Positions 41,773 to 51,006 of a stretch of 61,526 bases of DNA are shown piece after piece. Made by a program: the position numbers and the translations under genes. Source of the DNA: Nostoc sp. WHI (GTDB taxonomy: Bacteria > Cyanobacteriota > Cyanobacteriia > Cyanobacteriales > Nostocaceae); assembly GCF_015714725.1 (NCBI RefSeq), contig NZ_WBKM01000390.1:1-61526 (forward strand). The letters are read 5' to 3'. Below the pieces are notes generated by a model. It made no database searches. It saw nothing but the letters and a program-made list of their open reading frames with translations, and was not told where the DNA came from. How positions within the stretch are numbered: the stretch's first letter is position 1; each line of letters opens with the position of its first letter.

Positions 41773-42861
41773 TTATTCATCAATTTGCCAGGAATCCTTA
41801 GTTAATTCTTCATCCAGAATTTTCTGAGGACGCACAATGATAATAATTTGTCCTAGTAAAGGAATTTCTGGCTCAGTTTCAAACCACTGAAAATCTAATT
41901 CACCGCCCTTTTCAACAACAAAGTAGCTGGAGGCATCCCATTGTCGTTGGGCACGATCTACCACTACGACGACGGATTCTATTCGGCTTTGGTTTTGGAT
42001 GGGGAAGCGATCGCTATTTGCTAAAATCACTACTGGATCTTCTGCTGCCAATAGCACTTGCCAACCTGGTAACGATACCCAAGCTTGTTCTCCAGAAAAC
42101 TTGACCATCCGAAATGGTTCAATTTCTGTGACTATGGGTACAGCTTGCAAATCTTGCTGTGACAATGGCAACTCGCCTACCACAGGAACAATTCGGGGTA
42201 ATTGTTCTTCAGATTCCAGACGATAAAAGGGTAAAATTGGAGCCGGACGCTGGGGAACGGTAGTAAAGTCAGTTAGTAACTGTTCGATTTTTTGCCTTGC
42301 TGCTGGCGTGTGAGCAAAGCGTAAACCTTTAGCGATTAGGCGCGATCGCTGTTGCAAATCTGTATTTTGGCGTGCCAGTTTCCAAACTTGGTGAGCAACG
42401 GCATCTCCAGGATGGGCAGAAAATCCTTCTGGCAAAATACGAAAATAGGAAAACTCTTTAATTACTTTTGCCACATCCCGTGCCTCATCAGCGTCGATTT
42501 TATGGACGAAGATCAGTTCGGCGGCGGCGGCGCGTTCTTCTTGGGTAAGTAAACGCAGCTCGTACAAAACATCACTGCCGCGTATGGCATAGTGCGATCG
42601 CGTGGCTGCCGATACTCCAGAGTTTTCCAAAGAATTGTAAACTTGAGAACCAACAACAACCTGATTTTGTTGAATCGGCTCAAATCCAGTTGCCTCAAAA
42701 ATTTCTTGGGGATTGTAACCGGACTTGAGCAACGAGGCGATCGCTATTCCCCATTCCACCCAGTTGCCTTGTTTTTGCCTCAGCTTTCGCAGTAATTCTT
42801 GTGCTACATCGTTGGTAGCATTTTCTTCGGGATTCTGAGCGTTGGGTGGTAGATCAGTCAT
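41773..42861 (-). CDS. raf1: Rubisco accumulation factor 1
   Basis: A 362-residue protein of the usual Raf1 length. It starts with a disordered segment, then the helical domain (AQELLRKLRQKQGNWVEWGI, SGYNPQEIFEATGFEPIQQN, and VYNSLENSGVSAATRSHY), and ends with the beta-rich dimerisation domain (GEQAWVSLPGWQVLLAAEDP, then VVVVVDRAQRQWDASSYFVV). Raf1 binds folded RbcL dimers and promotes Rubisco octamer assembly. It is monocistronic here. rbcL and rbcS are not in the window. Confidence 0.9.
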   Translation of the reverse strand: MTDLPPNAQNPEENATNDVAQELLRKLRQKQGNWVEWGIAIASLLKSGYNPQEIFEATGFEPIQQNQVVVGSQVYNSLENSGVSAATRSHYAIRGSDVLYELRLLTQEERAAAAELIFVHKIDADEARDVAKVIKEFSYFRILPEGFSAHPGDAVAHQVWKLARQNTDLQQRSRLIAKGLRFAHTPAARQKIEQLLTDFTTVPQRPAPILPFYRLESEEQLPRIVPVVGELPLSQQDLQAVPIVTEIEPFRMVKFSGEQAWVSLPGWQVLLAAEDPVVILANSDRFPIQNQSRIESVVVVVDRAQRQWDASSYFVVEKGGELDFQWFETEPEIPLLGQIIIIVRPQKILDEELTKDSWQIDE

Positions 42862-42970
42862 AATCGGAGTGCCAGTTTCAACTTGAGAGGTTGATTAATA
42901 CCTCATGAGCAAGTTTTATTCTAATTCTAATCTGTAGGCAATCCACGCCTATAAGCCTTGAGATTCAGCC

Positions 42971-43213
42971 TCAAATCTGACCTTTAGTTGACAAGAAAGA
43001 CCCAGACTTTCGATCTGGATTACAGATAAACCCAAGCGGAAGGATTCTATCGGAATCATGTTCAGAAGCGCAATCCCCACACTTAAAAATCTTGCCGCTA
43101 CGATCCGACTTTCCTTTGACTGGGTGGATATATTCACATCGGCTGCAAATTTCGCTTGTGTAGGCAGGTGGGACAAGATATTTGGGAAAGAAAACTTTCT
43201 CCGTGTTTTTAAA
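42971..43213 (-). pseudogene. TnpB C-terminal remnant with zinc ribbon
   Basis: A minus-strand frame with no start reads YLVPPAYTSEICSRCEYIHP, then GKIFKCGDCASEHDSD. The VPPxxTSxxCSxC and FKCxxC pattern is the zinc ribbon of IS605-type TnpB proteins, normally followed by D-x-N-A-A-x-N-I. Here the sequence after SDRI decays. It is a leftover of a lost element. Confidence 0.7.
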
Positions 43214-43332
43214 TTAAATGTGTTTAAAAACGCAAACTAAGGCCGTAAAAACCCTTGATAATTTTCAGCTATTCTCAACTAAGCTTGGTATGGAATATAA
43301 CGAGATAGTGAATATTTAAAGGAAATATCTTA

Positions 43333-44277
43333 ATGGATAATCCCAGTCTCGAAATTGATAAACTCCAATATCAAGTTATGACTCTAGAACGACCGAAAAA
43401 GCTCAAAATCTTGGTAGTTGACGATGAGCCAGATAATCTCGATCTGCTTTATCGCACCTTTAGACGCGACTTTAATGTTTTGAAAGCTGATAGTGGAGTC
43501 CACGCCCTACAAGTTTTGGCAACAGAAGGAGAAGTAGCGGTGATTATCTCCGATCAACGAATGCCAGAAATGAAAGGAACTGAATTCCTCAGCAAGACTG
43601 TACCTCAGTTTCCCGATACAGTAAGGATAATTCTGACTGGATTTACTGATATTGAAGACTTGGTAGAAGCGATTAACGCTGGGCAAGTCTACAAATATAT
43701 TACCAAGCCTTGGGACCCAGGGGAACTGAAGGCGGTAGTACAAAGAGCAGCAGAAACCTACGATTTACTCAAGCAACGTACAGAAGAATTACGCCGTGTT
43801 CATGCTCAAATGGCACTAGTGAGTGTTTTGGTGCAGATAACTCATGCAGCTTCTAGCTTAGAGGAAACTCTCGCCCTAATTACTAGAGCTGTTAGTGAAA
43901 CCTTTGGGGCCCAAGGCTGTATTCTGCAACTTCTAAATGGAAATACTCTGGTTGCAACTCAAGGAACTTACAGTGATGCAGGTGCAATAGAAAATTGGCT
44001 CTCTGAAGACACATTAACAAAAGAAGCGATCGCCACAGGGAAAATCCAATTTTGCTTTAATATACTTAAAGACACTAACTTAAATAATGCTATTCACTAC
44101 CAGAACACTGGTGTGCAAGCACATTTAGTTATGCCAATTAGCTACCATAATCAACTCTTGGGCGTATTGTCACTACAGTGGAAACAACCGTGCACTTTGC
44201 GAGAAGATGAATTAAAGCTAGTTGATTTATCAGCGCAACTAGTAGCGATCGCTCTTACTATTAGTGGCTGCCATTAA
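43333..44277 (+). CDS. Response regulator with GAF domain
   Basis: A 314-residue protein. The receiver domain covers about residues 25-145 (KILVVDDEPDNLDLLYRTFR; phosphorylation site D74 in SDQRMPEMKG; conserved lysine in YKYITKPWDPGEL). After a short helix comes a GAF domain at about 175-310 (LEETLALITRAVSETFGAQG, HLVMPISYHNQLLGVLSLQW). There is no DNA-binding or catalytic output domain, so it probably passes a signal to a partner protein. No kinase is directly adjacent. The ATG is preceded by AAAGGAAATATCTTA. Confidence 0.9.
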   Translation: MDNPSLEIDKLQYQVMTLERPKKLKILVVDDEPDNLDLLYRTFRRDFNVLKADSGVHALQVLATEGEVAVIISDQRMPEMKGTEFLSKTVPQFPDTVRIILTGFTDIEDLVEAINAGQVYKYITKPWDPGELKAVVQRAAETYDLLKQRTEELRRVHAQMALVSVLVQITHAASSLEETLALITRAVSETFGAQGCILQLLNGNTLVATQGTYSDAGAIENWLSEDTLTKEAIATGKIQFCFNILKDTNLNNAIHYQNTGVQAHLVMPISYHNQLLGVLSLQWKQPCTLREDELKLVDLSAQLVAIALTISGCH

Positions 44278-44366
44278 ACCATTGTTATAGTTGTCATTAG
44301 TCATTTGTCCTTTGTCCGTTGTCAAAAAACAATGACTAATGCCCAATGCCCAATGCCCAATGATCA

Positions 44367-45059
44367 ATGACTAACGAAATTCAGTCCATTTTTAACCGCA
44401 TTGCTCCAGTTTATGACCAGTTAAACGATTGGTTGAGTCTGGGACAGCATCGAATCTGGAAAGAAATGGCAGTGAAATGGAGTGCAGCCAAACCGGGAAA
44501 TACTGCATTAGATTTGTGTTGCGGTAGTGGTGATTTAGCCCTGCGTTTGGCACGGCATGTCGGAACAACAGGACATGTGTACGGAGTGGACTTTTCCTCA
44601 AACCTGCTAGAAACTGCTAGAGAACGCTCCCAAAGGCAGTACCGCCAACCTGTTATCAACTGGGTAGAAGCCGATGTGCTAAATCTACCCTTTGATGACA
44701 ACCAATTTGACGCGGCAACAATGGGCTATGGTTTAAGAAATGTTAAAGATATTACCCTTAGTCTCCAAGAGTTATACCGTGTCCTCAAGCCAAGCGCTCA
44801 AGCCGCAATTTTAGACTTTCATCGACCGAGTAATCCTTCGCTACGTGCCTTTCAACAGTGGTATCTGGACGGTTTTGTAGTGCCAGTTGCCAATCATTTA
44901 GGCTTAAAGGAAGAATATGCATACATCAGTCCCAGCTTAGACCGCTTTCCCATCGGGAAAGAGCAAGCAGAGTTAGCCCGTCAAGTTGGTTTTGCTGTTG
45001 CCACACACTACCCCATTGCGAACGATATGATGGGAGTGCTGGTAGTCAGCAAATTTTAG
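44367..45059 (+). CDS. menG: MenG/UbiE-type quinone methyltransferase
   Basis: A 230-residue class I methyltransferase. IQSIFNRIAPVYDQLNDWLS at the start is the UbiE/MenG signature, LDLCCGSGDLALR (49-61) the AdoMet site, and MGYGLRNVKDITLSLQELYR the second family motif. In cyanobacteria this enzyme methylates 2-phytyl-1,4-naphthoquinone, the last step of phylloquinone synthesis for photosystem I. The ATG overlaps the end of a 7-bp repeat (CAATGCC). The gene is monocistronic. Confidence 0.93.
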   Translation: MTNEIQSIFNRIAPVYDQLNDWLSLGQHRIWKEMAVKWSAAKPGNTALDLCCGSGDLALRLARHVGTTGHVYGVDFSSNLLETARERSQRQYRQPVINWVEADVLNLPFDDNQFDAATMGYGLRNVKDITLSLQELYRVLKPSAQAAILDFHRPSNPSLRAFQQWYLDGFVVPVANHLGLKEEYAYISPSLDRFPIGKEQAELARQVGFAVATHYPIANDMMGVLVVSKF

Positions 45060-45290
45060 ATTTTAGATTTGCTTTCTTCTCTACGAGACGCTCCGCGAAC
45101 GTAGCGTTAGCGAGTCTACGAACGTCTTTTAGATTGGGGATTGCGGAATAGGTAATGGCTAATGGAGAATCGTTAGTAGTCAGTTAGTTAGTAGAAAAAT
45201 AACTCATAACTAATAACCGCCAATTACCAAGCCCCAATCCTGAATTTCTAATCTAGAATCCAAAATCCAAAATCCAAAATCCAAAATCCT
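45060..45290. repeat. Dispersed and heptad repeats between menG and the DUF445 gene
   Basis: CTCTACGAGACGCTCCGCGA (about 45080) is a dispersed repeat seen again at about 56262 and, reversed, near 58980. AATCCAAAATCCAAAATCC (about 45255-45289) is a 7-bp tandem repeat of the Nostoc STRR type, directly before the GTG start. No gene. Confidence 0.7.
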
Positions 45291-46526
45291 GTGGACTGGT
45301 CTCATCTTTGGCTTTATGTGTCTCCCCCGGTACTGGGTGGAATTATTGGTTATTTCACAAATGATATAGCCATAAAAATGTTGTTCCGTCCTTACCGAGC
45401 AATTTATATCGCTGGACAAAGAGTACCCTTCACCCCTGGATTGATTCCTCGCAACCAGGAACGTCTGGCTGTGAACGTTTCCGATACAATCATGGGGTCA
45501 CTTCTGACACCACAAGAATTACAAAAGCTGGCAAGGCGTCTGTTGCAAACAGAACGAGTACAAGCAGCAATTATCTGGTTGTTGCAGTTGGCGATCGAAC
45601 AAATCAAAACAGATAAAAACCAGAAAAGCGCCAAAATTGTGGCGGGAATTTTGCGGGATTTGATAGGGGAATCATTGCCACGATTACTCAAAGTTTTGGC
45701 GCGACGTGAAGATTTTTTAGAAGCACAGATCAATCAAATTTTTGACCAGATATTGCTGGAATTTCAACTGAGTGAAGAACAAGCAACGCGGCTTGCGGAT
45801 TGGTTATTGCAAATAGTTTTACCGCCAGATATGCTGCGCCAGGCGATAGTTGATTTTTTGACCGATCGCACCATTCAAATTATTGATGAAGGCTTTCGAG
45901 AAAAAACGAGTGGTACTTATTGGGTAGTAGCAAATTTATTTGGTTTACGTAATACTCTCACCCGGCTGCGGACTTTTTGCTTGGATGAAAAGGAGACTAC
46001 CAATGCTCGCTTGCAAGAATTGACTCAAGATTTGCAGATGCGCGATCGCATTAGGAAACTAATGCAAAATTTATCATTACAAAACTTGCCAATTGGCACT
46101 GTGCGACAACTGCGAAAGACCACACACGAAAGTGTCCGTCATTACGTGCAGAGCGGTGGCAGTGATTTACTACAGGGATTAACTGATTCTGTTGATTGGG
46201 AAAATATTGCTGTAGTGCTGCTGAATCGTCTTGGTACTTCATCTGTTGTAAGTACTTCTTTAGAAGTTATGAGTCAAGAGTTGGCTCTAATTTTAGAAAA
46301 GTATTTGGAAAAAGATTTAGAAGCCATTGTGACCCAGGTCATTCCGATTTTGTCGATAGATCAAGTGATAGTGGACCGGGTAAAATCAACTTCGGCGGCT
46401 GATTTAGAAGCGGCTATTGAAGGAATTGTCAAAAATGAATTGCAGGCGATTGTAACTTTAGGTGGTGTTTTGGGTTTTGTTATCGGGTTATTCCAGACAG
46501 GGTTTTTACTATTTAGTCAATATTAA
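45291..46526 (+). CDS. DUF445 family membrane protein
   Basis: A 411-residue protein with the DUF445 layout: an N-terminal membrane segment with PPVLGGIIGYFTNDIAIKML, the motif FRPYRAIYIAGQRVPFTPGL followed by IPRNQERLAVNVSDTI, a long helical middle, and a C-terminal LGGVLGFVIGLFQTGFLLF helix. Related to YheB/YjiN-type proteins of unknown function. The GTG at 45291 is used because the first membrane helix follows directly. An ATG alternative would cut into the conserved region. Confidence 0.85.
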   Translation: MDWSHLWLYVSPPVLGGIIGYFTNDIAIKMLFRPYRAIYIAGQRVPFTPGLIPRNQERLAVNVSDTIMGSLLTPQELQKLARRLLQTERVQAAIIWLLQLAIEQIKTDKNQKSAKIVAGILRDLIGESLPRLLKVLARREDFLEAQINQIFDQILLEFQLSEEQATRLADWLLQIVLPPDMLRQAIVDFLTDRTIQIIDEGFREKTSGTYWVVANLFGLRNTLTRLRTFCLDEKETTNARLQELTQDLQMRDRIRKLMQNLSLQNLPIGTVRQLRKTTHESVRHYVQSGGSDLLQGLTDSVDWENIAVVLLNRLGTSSVVSTSLEVMSQELALILEKYLEKDLEAIVTQVIPILSIDQVIVDRVKSTSAADLEAAIEGIVKNELQAIVTLGGVLGFVIGLFQTGFLLFSQY

Positions 46527-46913
46527 CTTTTGTCTTTAAATTTTTATGACCTTGCATTGAATATTTGCAGGGTGATTTTGTTGGTTGGCGTTCCATAAAT
46601 GCGGGATGAATTGAGATTGTTAGCAAAAGGTAAATCTAGATTTTTTGCGCCTTTGCGCCTTTGCGCGAAACAAAATTCATCCCATTAATCAGCAACGCCT
46701 GTTGGTTTTGTAGGCTGAACAGCGTTCGATGGTTCCTGAGCCTTGTCGAAGGACTGAGCGATCGCGTAGGGTCTCGTAGAGAAGCCGAAGTCTTCCCCGT
46801 CCCTTATATTTTCGGGCAGGCAGGATGCCCACCCCACAAAAATCATCCCTATTTTATGCAACACCGAAAACTGCTGTAATAATAAGTCTTGTATCGAACA
46901 TGATATTACTTAC
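46527..46913. other. Noncoding region with dispersed repeats
   Basis: About 390 bp at converging gene ends. It contains TTTGCGCCTTTGCGCCTTTG (7-bp repeat) and GTTCGATGGTTCCTGAGCCT near 46723, which recurs near 50062. No gene. Confidence 0.5.
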
Positions 46914-47633
46914 TCACGGTACCAACCCAGCCCGCAAAGCACGGACAGCAGCCTGTGTCCGGTCAGCAACACAGAGTTTATTGAGAATACCTCGAACATG
47001 AGTTTTTACAGTACCGACCGTCAAATAAAGCCTTTTGGCAATTTCTGCATTGTCACACCCACCGACAATCAACTCCAAAACATCCATTTCGCGGTGAGTT
47101 AAAGGATAGCTGACTATACTTTTTTCAACATCTGGGTCAATGCCTTCAATCAACACTCTTTTTCCTGCTACCCCTTTGCTGCCATCGGGGAAATCTTGAC
47201 GTATTTGCTGTAGTACAAGGTCTGCGATCGCTGGATCGATCCATGAGCTACCTGCATGAGTCGTTCGCACAGCTTCGACTAGTTTCTCACTTTCGATATC
47301 CTTCATACAATAAGAATCTGCACCTGCTGCAAATGCTGCTAAGACTGCCTGCTCACTATTCTGCATCGTTAAAATCAGCAGCTTTGTTGTATAATCTTCA
47401 TTCTCTGCTTGATATTGCCTAAATATGCGTGTTAATTCAATACCATCCATGTCAGGCAAACCAATGTCAATCGTAGCAACATCAGGCTTGAGAGTTTTCA
47501 GAAGCTTGATTCCCTCTGCTGCATTGGCTGCTTCACCAACAATGTTTAAATCTGGCTGGGTTTGCAAGGCGGCTCGTAAGCCGATTCTTGTAAGATTGTG
47601 ATCTTCAATTACAAGGATCTTGATTTCACTCAT
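46914..47633 (-). CDS. NarL/FixJ-type response regulator
   Basis: A 239-residue regulator. The receiver domain (1-130) has IEDHNLTRIGLRAALQ, phosphorylation site D56 in TIDIGLPDMDG, and a conserved lysine in SYCMKDIESEKLV. A linker precedes a LuxR-type helix-turn-helix (LTHREMDVLELIVGGCDNAE, then KRLYLTVGTVKTHVRGILNK). It binds DNA as a transcription regulator. It is divergent from the REC-kinase gene at 47853, with 220 bp between them, so the kinase may act on it. Confidence 0.93.
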   Translation of the reverse strand: MSEIKILVIEDHNLTRIGLRAALQTQPDLNIVGEAANAAEGIKLLKTLKPDVATIDIGLPDMDGIELTRIFRQYQAENEDYTTKLLILTMQNSEQAVLAAFAAGADSYCMKDIESEKLVEAVRTTHAGSSWIDPAIADLVLQQIRQDFPDGSKGVAGKRVLIEGIDPDVEKSIVSYPLTHREMDVLELIVGGCDNAEIAKRLYLTVGTVKTHVRGILNKLCVADRTQAAVRALRAGLVP

Positions 47634-47852
47634 AGTTGCTTAATTTTACTGCTATCTATACTAGAGTACAGATTAAAATAATCTTGTTCTTTCATTCGGG
47701 ATTTTATACAAAAAGCAATGCGTTTGGTATTGTTTCTCGAACTTCATCCACCATTGGACATAAATAACCTTATCTCGTAAGTTTTTCTAAGGCAAGAGTT
47801 TCGATTACTAAATTTGCGGGGAATAGCCAAGCACTTCTTTTTTTATTTAGCC

Positions 47853-48968
47853 ATGTCTTTAACTAAAACTGTCAAAAAAGATAAAATTCTCGTTGTCGAT
47901 GATGTTTTTGACAATTTACTGGTATTAGAAGCAGTCCTAGAAGATAAGGACTATGAAATTACCTTGGTGGAAAATAGCAAAATTGCTCTAAGTATGGTTG
48001 AGGAGTCGCCGCCAGACTTAATCCTCTTAGATGTGATGATGCCAGAGATGGATGGCTATGAATTCACTCGACGCATCCGACAGAATCAGGCGTTGCCATT
48101 TATCCCCATTTTGCTCATCACGGCTCACTATGAGTCAAGCGTTGTTAAAGGACTTGATGCTGGTGCAGATGACTTCATTCGTAAACCATTCGATCCTGAT
48201 GAACTAGATGCACGAGTGCGATCGCTCCTACGCCTCAAGCATAGTATCGACGAACGAGATCAAATGGCTAACCTGCGTGCAGATTTTGTCTCGCGTTTTA
48301 CTCACGATTTACGCATACCCCTGGTAGCCTCTAACCGGATATTAAAATTATTGCTGGAAGGTAGGTTTTGCGAAGTCTCACCACAATTGCAAGAAATAAT
48401 TGATACGATGATTGGCAGTAACCAAGACCTGCTAGAAATGGTAAATACCTTGTTAGAAGTTTATCGTCATGAGGCAGGCTGTAAAACCTTAAAAATTTTA
48501 CCATGTAATATTCAAGAATTAGTTAATGAAGTTGCCCAGGAATTAACTCCTTTAGCTGAAGAAAAAGGATTAGCTGTAAGCATTGAACTGAGAGAAAAAA
48601 CAACCTACAAAAGTGAAACTGCAAACACCATAATGGGCGATCGCGTAGAACTGCGGCGAGTTTTAACAAATATCATCGGCAATGCCATTAAATTTACAGA
48701 TCAAGGTTCTATAAATATTCACTGCCATCTTACTTTAGCGGCTATGAATATTGATATCCAAGATACAGGTCCGGGAATTTCTAAACAAGACCAAGCAATT
48801 TTATTCGAGCGATTTCGCCAAGGTAAACATCAGCGTTCTGGTAGTGGTTTAGGACTATATCTATCTCGTTGCATTATTGAAGCACATCAAGGCACAATTG
48901 ATGTAATATCTGAGCCAGGGCAAGGTAGTACATTTACTATACGTTTACCTGTGGCTGGCGAAAACTAG
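47853..48968 (+). CDS. Hybrid sensor: receiver domain plus histidine kinase
   Basis: A 371-residue protein: receiver domain at 10-130 (KILVVDDVFDNLLVLEAVLE; D60 in LLDVMMPEMDG), HisKA with H151 in SRFTHDLRIPLVAS, and an ATP-binding domain (NIIGNAIKFTDQGSINIH, DTGPGISKQDQAILFERFRQ, GSGLGLYLSRCIIEAHQGTI). There is no sensor domain or membrane segment, so input probably comes through the receiver. The frame is open back to a TTG at 47814, but the ATG at 47853 fits the receiver start. It is divergent from the NarL-type regulator. Confidence 0.92.
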   Translation: MSLTKTVKKDKILVVDDVFDNLLVLEAVLEDKDYEITLVENSKIALSMVEESPPDLILLDVMMPEMDGYEFTRRIRQNQALPFIPILLITAHYESSVVKGLDAGADDFIRKPFDPDELDARVRSLLRLKHSIDERDQMANLRADFVSRFTHDLRIPLVASNRILKLLLEGRFCEVSPQLQEIIDTMIGSNQDLLEMVNTLLEVYRHEAGCKTLKILPCNIQELVNEVAQELTPLAEEKGLAVSIELREKTTYKSETANTIMGDRVELRRVLTNIIGNAIKFTDQGSINIHCHLTLAAMNIDIQDTGPGISKQDQAILFERFRQGKHQRSGSGLGLYLSRCIIEAHQGTIDVISEPGQGSTFTIRLPVAGEN

Positions 48969-49215
48969 AAGTTCTCCTTTGGATAGGCGGTAGGAGTGCA
49001 CATCTATCGTCTGTGTCAATTTTAAATAAAACCTTTTGCAAATCTCTTTTCCAAGTTCTAAGAAGGAAACACTCTTTATTGCGGTTCTGCGGCTAATAAA
49101 GCAATACGGGTTAGATAAAATAATTTACTTATTAATAATCTCTATGGAGATGCGAAACATGCAGGCGAAATCTCTAAATATGTATTCTTGGTTTCCAGTT
49201 CAATCAAAAATAAAA
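48969..49215. other. Noncoding region between converging genes
   Basis: About 250 bp. A 60-codon frame at 49036 has no support. Nothing else was identified before the terminator. Confidence 0.4.
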
Positions 49216-49246
49216 TAGTGTTTACAGGCAAAACCTGTAAACACTA
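49216..49246. terminator. Rho-independent terminator for the CsbD gene
   Basis: TAGTGTTTACAGG-CAAAA-CCTGTAAACACTA is a perfect 13-bp stem. On the minus strand it is followed by TTTTATTTTTG, and it lies 28 bp past the CsbD stop. It could also work for the kinase gene from the other side. Confidence 0.85.
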
Positions 49247-49273
49247 AAACACAAAAGAATAATAAAGCTAAAT

Positions 49274-49456
49274 CTAGTCTATAGCTTTCTTAACTTCATC
49301 TTTGACGTTTTCAGCGCTATGGCGAATTTGAGCTTCAACTTGTTTAGCTTTACCTTCAGCTTTATCATTGGGGTCGCCAGTTACTTCGCCAATTGTCTCT
49401 TGCACTTTCCCTTCAACGTTTTTAGCAACAGCTTTTGCTCTATCTTCGATACTCAT
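49274..49456 (-). CDS. CsbD family stress protein
   Basis: A 60-residue, highly charged protein with the CsbD pattern: MSIEDRAKAVAKNVEGKVQE, TIGEVTGDPNDKAEGKAKQV, then AEQ-type helix ending VKKAID. CsbD proteins are small, probably unstructured general-stress proteins with no known biochemical activity. TAGGAG 9-14 bases before the ATG is a good ribosome site. It begins a stress-related group with the GlsB-type gene and the broken general-stress gene downstream. Confidence 0.9.
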   Translation of the reverse strand: MSIEDRAKAVAKNVEGKVQETIGEVTGDPNDKAEGKAKQVEAQIRHSAENVKDEVKKAID

Positions 49457-50435
49457 AATATTATGCTCCTAAATTTGTTCACTAATTACTATTTATTGCT
49501 TGCCAACTTAGGCGTTGCAATGTTTATAGAATACTTTCTAGATAACTTTTATATCTTCTATCTATAGATGTTTTTATGGAAAATATTTTTGTTCGTTATA
49601 GATAGTTTTTTAAAGGCTAAATTCATCTTTAAGAGTTAAATTAATATCCGAAAGATGGAAAGGAATTATTCTATTGCTCTATCTGAAGATGAAATCATTT
49701 ACTACCTAAGGTAGACAGTGGTGAATTATCTGACAGGATAAAAAATCATGAGATACAGCCAGCTTCAACCTTTTGCTGTAGCTCCAAAGATAGAAAGTAT
49801 TTATACTATTAATTCTTAATAATTCAAGTAAGGTAAAAAATATAACCGCCGTATTAGCAGCAACAATGCTTGTATAAGATTATTGTTTAATCTTTTGAGA
49901 ATATACGTAGGAGAGTCATAAAACAAAACCTCGTTTCTAGCCTCTGACTGGAAATACACCTCATTGGGCTGCTGCCGCCAGTCAACAAAAGGAGCCTCCT
50001 AAGCTAAAACACATCTAATTTGCATATTTTGATTTTATCAAAATCTTGCGGGGTGGGCAGCATTCGATGGTTCCTGAGCAGTTCGGCAAGCTCACTGTAT
50101 CACCTTGTCGTACCCCCAACGGGGAAGTAAGCTACGCGTAGCGCCCCGCAGGGAAGGACTGAGCGCTCACGCCGAAATCTTATCCGCCCTGATTATGCAA
50201 CTTAAATGCCGATTAGCTTATTAACACCAGTAATTGTAGATGTGAAATAAACACACCAAATATATTATTGTTACTAACTTATATATTTATCGTTACAGAT
50301 GACCTTGGGAACATTAAAATGATGTCTAAAGATTTTTGATATTAGTTCTTCAGATAGATCAGGAATTTTGCAGATAAATTTTAATATGGAATAGTCAAAA
50401 GCAAACAAACGACTTTTTCACAAAGGAGAAATTTT
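49457..50435. other. Long noncoding region upstream of the GlsB-type gene
   Basis: About 980 bp. AACCTCGTTTCTAGCCTCTG near 49926 is a degenerate CTCGTTCCCAG-family repeat, and GCATTCGATGGTTCCTGAGC near 50060 repeats the segment at 46721. The last 200 bp are AT-rich and probably hold the stress-gene promoter. No gene. Confidence 0.45.
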
Positions 50436-50714
50436 ATGGGTAACATCATAGCTTGGTTGGTTTTGGGTTTAATTGCAGGTGCGTTAGCTAAGTTATTTTA
50501 TCCAGGAACTCAAGGTGGCGGTATTCTCTCCACCATTATATTAGGAATTCTTGGGGCTGTAGTCGGGGGTTATTTGGGTCAAACATTCTTAGGAAGTGGT
50601 GCAGCAGCAGGAGCATCCGTAGGAGCTTTCTCACTTGGAAGCATTTTATTTGCAGTTCTTGGTGCTATGCTATTAATTTTCCTTTGGGGTTTAGTAACTC
50701 GTCGCGCTGCGTAA
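50436..50714 (+). CDS. GlsB/YeaQ/YmgE-type stress membrane protein
   Basis: A 92-residue Gly-rich membrane protein with three hydrophobic segments (IIAWLVLGLIAGALAKLFYP, TIILGILGAVVGGYLGQTFL, ILFAVLGAMLLIFLWGLVTR). This is the transglycosylase-associated (YeaQ/YmgE) family, linked to general stress responses, function unproven. AAAGGAG 8 bases before the ATG is a strong ribosome site. It stands 57 bp before the broken general-stress gene and may share its promoter. Confidence 0.92.
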   Translation: MGNIIAWLVLGLIAGALAKLFYPGTQGGGILSTIILGILGAVVGGYLGQTFLGSGAAAGASVGAFSLGSILFAVLGAMLLIFLWGLVTRRAA

Positions 50715-50771
50715 TTTCCTCAGTTGATTTAACAATTTGGGGAATCCTTTCTAGTCAATAGAACCAGTAAA

Positions 50772-51006
50772 ATGACGTTAGAAAAAGAGCGAGAGTTTGT
50801 AAGCATTTTTGCTAAATGCTCATACGCACAATTGGCATTTCAGGAGCTAAAAACTGCTGATTTTCCAATACCCAAAGTTTCTGTAATTGCACGGAATCCA
50901 GAAGAACAAGATGATATTGCTAGTGTGGAAGTAAAAAAGCATACTAGCAATACATCAAAGCTCGGTTAGTGGTGGTGCTTTGGGTACATATAGCAGTCCT
51001 AAATGA
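50772..51006 (+). pseudogene. Broken general-stress protein gene (Gly-zipper family)
   Basis: The frame from 50772 starts MTLEKEREFVSIFAKCSYAQ, then AFQELKTADFPIPKVSVIAR. This matches the N-terminal domain of a cyanobacterial stress-protein family in which SVIARD...KADEGA is followed by a Gly-rich membrane part (TGGALGGLTGLL). After ASVEVKKHTSN the frame stops at 50969. In another frame VSGGALG follows and then ends in unrelated sequence at 51006. So the gene has a frameshift and has lost the glycine-zipper part. Confidence 0.6.

Noticed and set aside
49036..49218. 60-codon plus-strand frame
   Set aside because: No family pattern; it ends at the terminator by chance.
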